Part shown: positions 1 through 7,200 of the stretch, in pieces
Position numbering within the stretch: position 1 is the first letter of the stretch
Layout of the letters: every line of letters starts with the position of its first letter
Source: Acidobacteriota bacterium
GTDB taxonomy: Bacteria; Acidobacteriota; Terriglobia; Acidiferrales; UBA7541
DNA length: 11,818 nt
Assembly: GCA_003153585.1 (NCBI GenBank)
Contig: PLZZ01000203.1
Span: forward strand, 21,232-33,049
Direction of reading: 5' to 3'
Program-made: the position numbers and the translations under genes
The notes under the pieces: generated by a model
Seen by the model: only the letters and a program-made list of their open reading frames with translations
Told to the model about the DNA's origin: nothing
The model's database searches: none

Positions 1-1199
1 GTGATGCGCGCAGGCTGCAGTCGTCCCAGGCGTTTCGCCGCATCCGGCGCCAACCCGTCACGCGGCGGGTCGAGAACCACAAACTCCGGACGTTCCTTGT
101 TCCGCTCCAGAAATCGTTCCACATCAGCGGTCCGAACTTCGATCGTGCTTTGCCCGCGCATGTTGACCTCAAGGTCGCGCGCGGCCGCGGGATTCGATTC
201 GACGGCGATCACCCGTTCAAAGCGTTTCGCCAGCGGAATGGAAAACAACCCCACACCGGCGTACAAGTCGAGAGCCAGCCGGCCATTCTCGTCATCGCAC
301 ACCGTTCGCACCAGATCGTCAACGAGAAAGCGGTTAACCTGAAAAAAAGAAAAGTGGCCCACGCGATATTTCGTGCCCGCAGCTTCGGTCTCCAAAAATC
401 CCGGGCCGAACAATTCCATGCGGTCGTGGCTGGGATCGTGGAATAGAACGCTGGCGGCCTCCGGCACAATGCGCCGTATAGTCTCAGCGTGCTCGGCGGC
501 CCGCGAAGGAAACCCGGCGAAAATAGCGGTAAGCAAAAGCTTTGGCTCGCCCTCAGGCGCCCCTTCGCTGCCACTTTCGTTACTGAACGCTTCGATCTCG
601 CGAAGTTCTCGCGGAAGCGCGCCGGATGCCAAGGCCTGTCGTAGCCCCAGCAATGTTTTCAAAAGAAGCGGTGACAGAATCGCGCACTCCTCCACCGCGC
701 ATAGCGCCGTGGAGTTCGCGCGAAAGTACCCGATCTCGAGTTTCGCAACGGTCTTGCCAACCGTTTCCGAGTTCGCCTGAGTTGGGCCAATCGTTGACTC
801 CAACGGCGGTCGAATTTTCCATTGCGCTCGATTGCGATAGCCCCAAGGCGGTGAAGCATGCGTTTTAATCTCGCCGATCCAGTCGATTCGGCCGATACGT
901 CGCAGGGTCTCGCGCAGAATGTCCGCCTTGTATTGCGCCTGGGCTTCGTAAGGGATGTGCTGGTAATTGCATCCGCCACAAACGCCGAAATGCGGACACG
1001 GTGGCGTCGTGCGTTGGGGCGAAGCCGCCAGCAATTTGTCCACACGCGCGCGAACGAATTTCTTTTTCTGCTCGACGGGCGACACGGCGACGCGCTCCGC
1101 CGGCAGAACGAACGGAACGAATACGGTGGACCCTTCGTGATGCGCCAGGCCATCGCCGCCGTAGATCAGCTTTTCGATTGTGACGTCCATTGGCGGCAT
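1..1199 (-). CDS. rlmD: 23S rRNA (uracil-C5)-methyltransferase, RlmD/RumA type (3' end missing)
   Basis: SAM-dependent enzyme that methylates C5 of a uridine, most likely in 23S rRNA. The frame is open from the ATG at 1199 to the window edge (399 codons), so the C-terminus is cut off by the window and not by mutation. An N-terminal TRAM-like RNA-binding domain (residues about 4-57) is followed by a [4Fe-4S] cluster signature, Cys68-X5-Cys74-X2-Cys77 (CPHFGVCGGC), with the likely fourth ligand at Cys172 (EEC). FFQVN (285-289), the SAM-binding LDLYAGVGLFS (310-320) and DPPRDG (377-382) are the family methyltransferase motifs. The catalytic Cys motif expected further on lies outside the window. 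The iron-sulphur cysteines favour RlmD over TrmA, but RlmC-like specificity cannot be excluded. An alternative ATG lies at 1190; neither start has a clear Shine-Dalgarno. It follows the 249-residue gene after 47 bases that contain two hairpins. Confidence 0.9.
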   Translation of the reverse strand, partial: MPPMDVTIEKLIYGGDGLAHHEGSTVFVPFVLPAERVAVSPVEQKKKFVRARVDKLLAASPQRTTPPCPHFGVCGGCNYQHIPYEAQAQYKADILRETLRRIGRIDWIGEIKTHASPPWGYRNRAQWKIRPPLESTIGPTQANSETVGKTVAKLEIGYFRANSTALCAVEECAILSPLLLKTLLGLRQALASGALPRELREIEAFSNESGSEGAPEGEPKLLLTAIFAGFPSRAAEHAETIRRIVPEAASVLFHDPSHDRMELFGPGFLETEAAGTKYRVGHFSFFQVNRFLVDDLVRTVCDDENGRLALDLYAGVGLFSIPLAKRFERVIAVESNPAAARDLEVNMRGQSTIEVRTADVERFLERNKERPEFVVLDPPRDGLAPDAAKRLGRLQPARI

Positions 1200-1208
1200 G
1201 AAAATTGA

Positions 1209-1245
1209 GTGCAGGCTCTGCACGGGGCGCGGAGGGTTGCTCCGC
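1209..1245 (-). terminator. tandem perfect hairpins between the coiled-coil gene and rlmD
   Basis: Two perfect inverted repeats fill the 47-base gap. One is a 6-bp stem with a 5-base loop at 1229-1245 (GCGGAG/CTCCGC). The other is a 6-bp stem with a 3-base loop at 1209-1223 (GTGCAG/CTGCAC). Read on the minus strand, the second is followed by TCAATTTTC and then the rlmD ATG only 9 bases away. It could be a weak intrinsic terminator or attenuator for the upstream operon, or a structure covering the ribosome-binding region of rlmD. The T-tract is interrupted, so a terminator reading is tentative. Confidence 0.4.
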
Positions 1246-1246
1246 A

Positions 1247-1996
1247 TTACGTCAGATAAAATAAACTCAGCCGCGGCACATTAAAATGCTCGAACAGCCG
1301 CTTCTGTATGTATTGCCGCTCGAGCTGCGCTAACTGTTCCGCGAACATCTTACGCCGGTAAGGCGCCAGCGAGCGATCCATTTCGCGCCGTACGGAAAGC
1401 AGCGTCTCTTCATCCGCATCCGCCGAAAGCGCCGCCGATAATTTCTCTTCGAGCACGGTCATCCGCCTTTCGAGATCCTCGAGATCGAGCGTTCCCGGGG
1501 AATCGAGCAGCGGCAAAGCTTCTTCCAGACGTTTGGCAGTTTCATCGAAACGAGCTGCAAGCGCGGACACGGCACTCCCCGCCTTTTCCGCAATCTCGCG
1601 CTGTTTCGCCGACGCATCGCGCAGACGCGCGACATTGCGTTGGAGATATTTGCGTAGCTCGTCGCGCGAAAAAGGTTCTGCCGCCGGCTGCGAGGATTTC
1701 ACTTCCGGCCCAGTGCCCACCGCCGCTTCCGCCGCTTCCGCCGCTGCATCCAGCACCGCGTCAACGCAATACGCCAGGCTTTTCAATTGTCGTCCACCTG
1801 CCGCACGCCGGGAGCGCTGCCAACTCTCAAACGCCCGGTCGATTCCTTTCAGCACCGCCCCCAGAGGAATGCCGGCTTTTTGCCAGGTTTCCACGATGGC
1901 CCAATCCAGAGGCGACACCAGCAGATGTGCTCCGCGTTTGCGCCAAAAATAATCTTCAATTTCAGTGAAGTAGTTGAAATAGTTGAAGGCTGCCAT
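1247..1996 (-). CDS. unrecognised 249-residue protein with conserved-looking N-terminal domain and coiled coil
   Basis: I do not recognise a named family. The N-terminal part (about residues 1-80) looks like a compact alpha-helical domain rich in aromatic residues, with a PLDWAIVETWQKAGIPLGAV stretch at 29-48 that reads like a conserved fold. Residues 83-110 are an Ala/Glu/Pro-rich linker. Residues about 112-235 are highly charged and heptad-like (LEDLERRMTVLEEKLSAAL at 172-190), suggesting one or more coiled coils. There is no signal peptide, membrane segment or catalytic motif, so a cytoplasmic scaffold or adaptor is plausible but inferred. It lies 66 bases after coaX and 47 bases before rlmD on the same strand, consistent with an operon. 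No strong Shine-Dalgarno precedes the ATG. Codon use resembles the neighbours and there is no sign of recent transfer. Confidence 0.8.
   Translation of the reverse strand: MAAFNYFNYFTEIEDYFWRKRGAHLLVSPLDWAIVETWQKAGIPLGAVLKGIDRAFESWQRSRRAAGGRQLKSLAYCVDAVLDAAAEAAEAAVGTGPEVKSSQPAAEPFSRDELRKYLQRNVARLRDASAKQREIAEKAGSAVSALAARFDETAKRLEEALPLLDSPGTLDLEDLERRMTVLEEKLSAALSADADEETLLSVRREMDRSLAPYRRKMFAEQLAQLERQYIQKRLFEHFNVPRLSLFYLT
1722..1745. repeat. short tandem 9-mer repeat inside the coiled-coil gene linker
   Basis: The unit GCCGCTTCC occurs twice and is followed by a partial third copy (about 2.7 units). It is in frame (9-base unit) and encodes the Ala/Glu-rich linker around residues 84-92 of the unrecognised protein. 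Length change here by slippage would keep the frame, so linker length may vary between strains. Confidence 0.7.
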
Positions 1997-2062
1997 CGTG
2001 CCGGGCTTCTGTGGTTATTTATTCTCGCTTCACAAAATATTCTGAAAATGCCGCGATAAAGT

Positions 2063-2890
2063 TTAGTTCTTGGTGCGTGGCGCAGCGGATGGCTGTTTTT
2101 GAGTGGCGCCTCGCTCTTTCGCGCCGTCCTGGTTCCGCTCCCAGATAATTCGCAGCCCTTCCAGTGTCAAGAATTCGTCAATGGTTTCGATGTGCCGGGA
2201 TGCCGTGCCGATCAGCGCCGCTTGTCCACCCGTGGCGATCACTTTCGCCTTCGCTCCCATGGCCTTTTTCATGCGCTCCAAAATGCCGTCAACGAGATCG
2301 GTATACCCGTAAAAAAGGCCGGCCTGCATGGACGCGGCCGTGTTCGTTCCGATGATTTTTCCCGGGTCTTTGATCTCCACGCGAAACAGCCTCGCCGCAC
2401 GCGCGAACAGCGCTTCGGCCGAAATTCCAATGCCCGGTGCGAGCACTCCACCCATATATTCGCCGCGCGCCGAAACCGCGTCGAAGTTAATCGCCGTGCC
2501 GAAGTCCACAACGATGCACGGGCCGCCGTATTTCTCGAATGCCGCCACGCTATTTACAATGCGGTCCGCGCCTACCTCTTGCGGATTGTCGTAGTGCACC
2601 GGCATCCCCGTCTTAATTCCCGGTTCGACGAATAGAGCTTTCTTGTCGAAGTACCGTTCCGCCATGCCCGCCAGCGTGGAATTCAGCGGCGGCACAACCG
2701 AACTGATAATTACTCCGCCGATTTCGCGCGGATCGAGTCCCGCCAGCGTGAATAGTTCGCGGCTTAAAATTCCGTACTCGTCGATGGTCTGATCTCGCGC
2801 GGTCGTCAATCGCCAATGGGCCGCCAGCTGCGTGGCGCGGAAGACGCCCAGCACCGTATTCGTGTTGCCAACGTCGAGTGCAAGAAGCAT
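2063..2890 (-). CDS. coaX: type III pantothenate kinase
   Basis: Cytoplasmic enzyme that phosphorylates pantothenate to 4'-phosphopantothenate, the first step of CoA synthesis. The 275 residues match the usual family length of about 255-270 plus a short tail. The ASKHA phosphate-binding loop is at the N-terminus (DVGNTNT, 6-12). GADR (107-110) supplies the presumed catalytic Asp109. DFGTAINFD (129-137) is the second phosphate/metal region; family members usually read DFGTATTFD, so Ile-Asn replaces Thr-Thr. ATGGQAALI (219-227) is the adenosine motif, and [13 protein letters not shown] (241-253) is the typical C-terminal helix. The last 20 residues or so are charged and probably disordered. The ATG at 2890 shares one base with the birA stop codon (TAATG), so translation is likely coupled. 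The type III enzyme is normally insensitive to CoA feedback (family knowledge). Confidence 0.96.
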   Translation of the reverse strand: MLLALDVGNTNTVLGVFRATQLAAHWRLTTARDQTIDEYGILSRELFTLAGLDPREIGGVIISSVVPPLNSTLAGMAERYFDKKALFVEPGIKTGMPVHYDNPQEVGADRIVNSVAAFEKYGGPCIVVDFGTAINFDAVSARGEYMGGVLAPGIGISAEALFARAARLFRVEIKDPGKIIGTNTAASMQAGLFYGYTDLVDGILERMKKAMGAKAKVIATGGQAALIGTASRHIETIDEFLTLEGLRIIWERNQDGAKERGATQKQPSAAPRTKN

Positions 2891-3906
2891 TAGGAAGCCT
2901 CCGCGACGTCGCCGGATAGCACGCTTTCGATTCCGCCGCCGTCATCGCGCATCACGCGCAACACTCCGCTGGATTCGAGCCCGGCGGTCGTGCCGGTGAA
3001 AACTTCTATAGGAGTCGTAATGCGCACACGTTTCCCCTGAAAATAGCTGGAGACTTCTGCGAAGCGCCGCAGGATCGGCCCGGCGCCTTCCGCGATAAAT
3101 TGATTGTAGTAGCGGTCGAGGTGGCGCAGCAACCGAATCAGGACTTCGAGACGTGAATGAACCTTGCCGGTCTCCATGCGCAGCGACGTTGCAAAATCGG
3201 CGAGTTCCGTCGGCATCTTTGTCTGGTTGACGTTGATGCCGATCCCGATCACCGCGTAGTGCATGCGGTCCGGCTCGGCGTGCATCTCCGTGAGGATGCC
3301 GGAGAACTTTCGTCCGCGCACGAGCAAATCATTTGGCCAGCGAATGTCCGGAAGAACATCAAGTTCTTCGGCCGCGGCGTCTCGCGCGGCGAGTCCCGCC
3401 ACGAGCGTGAGCAAAGGCGCATGTGCCGGAGAAATCGGCGGGCGCACCAAAATGCTGCAATGGATTCCCGCGGATTTTTCTGAAATCCATTTGCGGCCCG
3501 CGCGTCCGCGTCCTGCAGTTTGTTCTTCCGCCAGCACCAGCGCGCCGTGTGGTTCGCCTTGTTCGCCGAGCTGCATTGCCACGGTATTGGTCGAATCAGT
3601 TTTGAAGAAGTGATAGATACGGCGTGCGAACGGCGTGCCGAATAGCCGTCGGCTCAGAAGCTGCGGGACAAGAATGTCCGGCGCGCGCTCGATGTGATAG
3701 CCCGTCCGCGCATGACCCTTCACGCGAACGCCCAATTCGCGCATTTTTTGCACCCAGCGCCAAACCTGCTGCCGGGTCACGCCGATCTCTTTGGCAATCT
3801 TTTCGCCGCTGATCACGATTGTCGAATTCTCCGTGAGCAGCGTCAACAGTGCATCGATGCGCCGGTCGGTCGTCCCCGGCAAATTAGCCATTCGCTTGGT
3901 AGGCAT
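2890..3906 (-). CDS. birA: biotin--[acetyl-CoA-carboxylase] ligase with N-terminal helix-turn-helix
   Basis: Joins biotin and ATP to biotinyl-5'-AMP and transfers biotin to a lysine of the biotin carboxyl carrier protein. The chosen ATG gives 338 residues. A winged-helix domain (about 14-75, with [20 protein letters not shown] at 32-51) implies a bifunctional ligase/repressor. The catalytic domain shows STN (105-107), the biotin/ATP loop GRGRAGR (132-138), RWPND (189-193, usually KWPND), the presumed biotin-contact Lys200 in KFSG, and GIGINVN (221-227). The SH3-like C-terminal domain is at about 290-335. The frame stays open upstream to 3999, but that part is low-complexity and spans a strong hairpin, so it is probably untranslated. 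ATG 3891 (MANLPG) is an equally possible start; neither has a clear Shine-Dalgarno. It is the first gene of the birA-coaX pair. I see no BirA-type operator in the window. Confidence 0.95.
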   Translation of the reverse strand: MPTKRMANLPGTTDRRIDALLTLLTENSTIVISGEKIAKEIGVTRQQVWRWVQKMRELGVRVKGHARTGYHIERAPDILVPQLLSRRLFGTPFARRIYHFFKTDSTNTVAMQLGEQGEPHGALVLAEEQTAGRGRAGRKWISEKSAGIHCSILVRPPISPAHAPLLTLVAGLAARDAAAEELDVLPDIRWPNDLLVRGRKFSGILTEMHAEPDRMHYAVIGIGINVNQTKMPTELADFATSLRMETGKVHSRLEVLIRLLRHLDRYYNQFIAEGAGPILRRFAEVSSYFQGKRVRITTPIEVFTGTTAGLESSGVLRVMRDDGGGIESVLSGDVAEAS

Positions 3907-3933
3907 AGGGAATCGGAAAGCATACTTGAGCGG

Positions 3934-3967
3934 GGGCGCGGCCACAAGCCACACGGCGGCCGCGCCC
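3934..3967 (-). promoter_or_regulatory. very stable stem-loop in the presumed birA leader
   Basis: Arms GGGCGCGGCC (3934-3943) and GGCCGCGCCC (3958-3967) are a perfect 10-bp inverted repeat, all G/C. Within the 14-base spacer, GCC (3948-3950) can pair with GGC (3955-3957) around an ACAC loop, leaving only a 4-base bulge (ACAA). The total is 13 bp. It ends 28 bases before the birA ATG. Possible roles are a leader RNA structure affecting birA expression, a protein-binding site, or a dispersed palindromic repeat. No T-run follows on either strand, so it is not a standard terminator. Confidence 0.6.
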
Positions 3968-4017
3968 GGATGGACTGTAAATGCCCGTCGACCCACCAAT
4001 CAGGAATTTGTGCTGCT

Positions 4018-4031
4018 ATTTTCCAGAAAAT
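4018..4031. promoter_or_regulatory. operator-like palindrome
   Basis: ATTTTC-CA-GAAAAT is a perfect 6+6 inverted repeat with a 2-base centre. It sits in the AT-richer part of the divergent region, where birA promoter elements would be expected. It could be a repressor site, but no regulator can be named and chance is possible for a sequence of this simplicity. Confidence 0.3.
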
Positions 4032-4114
4032 GGCAAATGGGTTCCTATTCAATGCTCGATGCTTACACGCGGTCCGTCACTTCTTAGCCAAGTCCTGTAT
4101 TCGCCGGCGGTTAC

Positions 4115-4136
4115 GGGTGCCCCATAAGCGGCACCC
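4115..4136. repeat. 7-bp GC-rich hairpin in the divergent region
   Basis: GGGTGCC (4115-4121) and GGCACCC (4130-4136) pair perfectly around CCATAAGC. On the plus strand it is followed by TTCT, a poor T-tract. Because the flanking genes diverge, no gene ends here, so a terminator has no obvious client. It may be a leader structure of the giant gene, or a copy of a dispersed intergenic repeat. Confidence 0.45.
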
Positions 4137-4215
4137 TTCTCCGTTCGGTCGTCTAAGTGCAACTGCTATCCGTGTAGTTTTGTGACCCATTGACCATCCT
4201 TAAGCCAACCCGACC

Positions 4216-4220
4216 GAGGT
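4216..4220 (+). promoter_or_regulatory. ribosome binding site that favours the ATG at 4231
   Basis: GAGGT lies 10 bases before the ATG at 4231. It is the best Shine-Dalgarno near any candidate start of the giant gene. It overlaps the GTG at 4219, which argues against that GTG being the start. The spacing is slightly long. Confidence 0.45.
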
Positions 4221-4230
4221 GTTCGCGCAT

Positions 4231-7200
4231 ATGAAATTTCGCTCGAGTTTCAATAGGTTCGCGAAACCCGCTCTCGAGTTCTGTATGGCACGGCAGCACA
4301 CCGCAGGTTTCGCTGCCAGACGACCTCTCATGGTTGAATTCCCTAGGAGATTTCCCATTCCGATAATTTCCCGCAACGCGGTGCTGCTGGTTCTTGCAAC
4401 GCTCTTGATGTCGTTGCCTTCGTCCGCGCAAACAAGCATCCTCACGCAGCATTACAATACTGCTCGAACGGGCCAGAATACCGCGGAGACCGTTTTAAAT
4501 CCGACGAATGTGAACTCGACGACTTTCGGGAAATTATTTTCGCTGACTGTCGATGGTTATGTGTACGCACAACCGCTGTACGTGGCCGCTCTCGCGATCC
4601 CGGGAAACGGAACTCACAATGTTTTGTACGTTGCTACCGAGCATGACAGTTTGTATGCATTCGACGCCGACACCGGTTCTCAGCTCTGGATGGTAAGCTT
4701 TCTCATCAATGGCGCGACCACACTTTCGACCAGCAACGTGGGCGGCACGCAGGACATTAACCCCGAAATAGGAATTACCGGCACTCCTACGATTGACCCC
4801 ACCACGAATACCCTTTACATCGTGGTGAATACATTAGAGAGCGGCAATATTATTTATCGGCTCCATGCTATCGACATCACTACGGGTGCGGAGAAATTGG
4901 GTGGTCCGGTATTGATGACTGCTTCGGTGCCAGGGACGGCTCCCGATGGCAATGGCTCTACGGTGCCATTGAACCCGCAGTGGGCGAATCAACGCCCTGG
5001 TCTTCTTCTGCTTAACGGGTTCATTTATATCGGGTTTTCCTCGCATGGAGACAATGGCCCTTGGCATGGCTGGCTCCTGGGCTACGACAAAACCACTTTG
5101 GCCCAAACCGGAGTGTGGTGCACTTCGCCAAATGGGAAAGGCAACGGCATATGGGGAGCCGGTTCGGGCCTTGCTGCCGACGCCGCCGGAAGCATCTACG
5201 TTTCCACTGGAAACGGCGATGATACGGTCACCACTCCCGCGCCTCCTCCTTCTACAACAATCGACTACGGTGACAGTATCGTACGTGTAGGTCTCACAAA
5301 TGGAGTTCCCGTTCCAACGGATTACTTCACTCCCTGGAATCAAGCCTCGCTGGACGGTGCCGATGAAGATCTGGGTTCGGGTGGAGTACTTGTTGTGCCT
5401 GATCAAACGACGGCGCCTTTTGAGCATATCCTCATCCAGAGCGGGAAGCAGGGAGAAGTTTATGTAGTGAATCGCGACAAGATGACCAGCGATGGCAGCC
5501 ACTACTGCAACGGCTGCACCAGCGATCCCGAGATTATCCAGTCCATATCAAGCGGTGCCGGACTTTGGAGTATGCCGGCGTATTGGAACAGTCAGATTTA
5601 TCTGTGGGGAAATGGCGGACACCTGGAAGCTTATTCGCTCACGAACGACATGCTTTCACAATCTCCCACTTCAAAGTCGGCCGAGTCGAGCAATTTCCCC
5701 GGTTCTACTCCGGTAGTGTCGTCCAACGGAACAAGCGATGGAATTGTCTGGGCCGTGGAAACCGATGCATACACTTCCAGCGGGCCCGCAATTCTTCGCG
5801 CCTATAACGCGACCAACGTTTCCAACCTTCTGTACGGGTCCAATCTAACTAGCGGGCGGGATACACTCGGACCTGCAGTGAAGTTTGTGGTGCCGGTCGT
5901 CACGAACGGAAAAGTGTATGTAGGCACGCAAAAAGAAGTGGATGTCTTTGGATTGTTAAGCGGAGAATCTCAAGCTGTCGCGCCCGTGTTTAGTCCGGCT
6001 GGTGGGTCTTATGGCGCCGGGTTCCAGGTGACGATGAGCAGTACGAGCCCGAGCGCCTCAATTTATTACACTACCGATGGCAGTACTCCCACGAGTGGCT
6101 CGACTCTTTACACCGGCCCGTTGACCGTAACGGACACCACGACATTCAATGCCATCGCGATCAGCGAAGGCTTCCTTCAGAGTGCGGTTTCCACAGCGAC
6201 TTATACGATTCAGGACCAAGCCGCGCCGCCTGATGTGTCGCCCGCGGCCGGCACTTACAGCTCGGCTCAATCCGTCCAACTTTCGGACACTTCCCCAACC
6301 CCGACCATCTATTACACGACCAACGGCACCATGCCGACGCACAGCTCGACGCAATACACGGTGCCCATCTCCATTACTTCGACCACAACGATTACGGCCA
6401 TTGCATCCTCGCCGGGCATGAATGACAGTCCAGCCGTGACCGCGACCTTCACCATCAATCCAAACGCGGCCACCATCAATTTCGGCATGGGGTTTTCAAT
6501 GCCGGGCTGCATGCAATTTAACGGGTCGACCGACCTTGATGATAGCCGCCTGCAATTGACGAACGGCGAACAGGATGAAGCTGGAAGCGCTTTCTGCACA
6601 ACACCGATTAACATAACCAATTTCATAACAGATTTCACGTTCCAACTTTCCGATGCACAGGCCGATGGCATTACGTTCACGATTCAGAACTCTTCAGCGG
6701 GTGCCAGCGCGTTGGGGCCTGCCGGCGGTGGGCTGGGATATGGCCCCGACAACACCGGTGGAGCACCTGGAATTTCCAACAGTGTGGCCGTCAAATACGA
6801 CCTGTATAACAACGAAGGAGAAGGCGACGACTCTACCGGACTTTATACGAACGGAGCGTCGCCCACGGTTCCTGCCACCGATATGACTTCATCCGGGGTG
6901 ATTCTGAACAGCGGCGATACCATGTCCGTCCACATCACCTACGACGGCACGACCCTGGCCATGACCATCACTGACAGCACCGTGAACGCGACGTTTTCAA
7001 CCAGCTGGCCGATCAATATTCCGCAGACCATCGGCGGAAACACTGCGTTTGTCGGTTTTACCGGCGGAACCGGCGGGGAAACGGCTAGCCAGAAAATAGA
7101 AACATGGACTTTCGCATCCACGCCTCCGGCGCAATGGGTAATTCAATCCACTACTGTATCGCCTAATGCTGCTCCATATACCACTGCAGTTCCGGGATCG

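Larger units (their letters stand above)
3907..4230. other. divergent intergenic region between birA and the giant secreted-protein gene
   Basis: About 324 bases with no gene I can support. It must hold both divergent promoters, but I could not pick a convincing -35/-10 pair for either. What it does hold is structure: a 10-bp GC-rich inverted repeat (3934-3967), an AT-rich palindrome (4018-4031), an 8-base CGCCGGCG palindrome (4102-4109), a 7-bp hairpin (4115-4136), and a GAGGT Shine-Dalgarno near the right end. Confidence 0.7.

Noticed and set aside
1..1208. Apparent broken methyltransferase, since several short frames in both directions cover the left edge.
   Set aside because: Translating the minus strand from ATG 1199 gives one uninterrupted frame with all expected motifs in order up to the edge. 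The other frames are shadows.
3907..3999. A 31-residue N-terminal extension of BirA.
   Set aside because: The sequence is Ala/Val/Pro-rich, spans the strong hairpin, and does not resemble the start of BirA proteins, which begin shortly before the helix-turn-helix.
3907..4230. A BirA operator of the TTGTAAAC-type dyad.
   Set aside because: Neither half-site is present in the region, and the palindrome at 4018-4031 has a different sequence.
4153..4452. A 99-codon minus-strand frame across the start of the giant gene.
   Set aside because: No ribosome site, no recognisable protein, and it overlaps the signal peptide coding region and the Shine-Dalgarno of the giant gene.
4834..5502. A 222-codon open frame on the minus strand opposite the giant gene.
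   Set aside because: It has no recognisable domain, is Arg/Ser/Ile-skewed as expected of an antisense frame, and lies wholly inside a well-supported coding region.
4437..5958. A PQQ-dependent alcohol or glucose dehydrogenase.
   Set aside because: The propeller repeats are present, but I see no vicinal-cysteine pair, metal-ligand set or cytochrome domain typical of these enzymes. The Cys-X2-Cys lacks the following His of a haem site.
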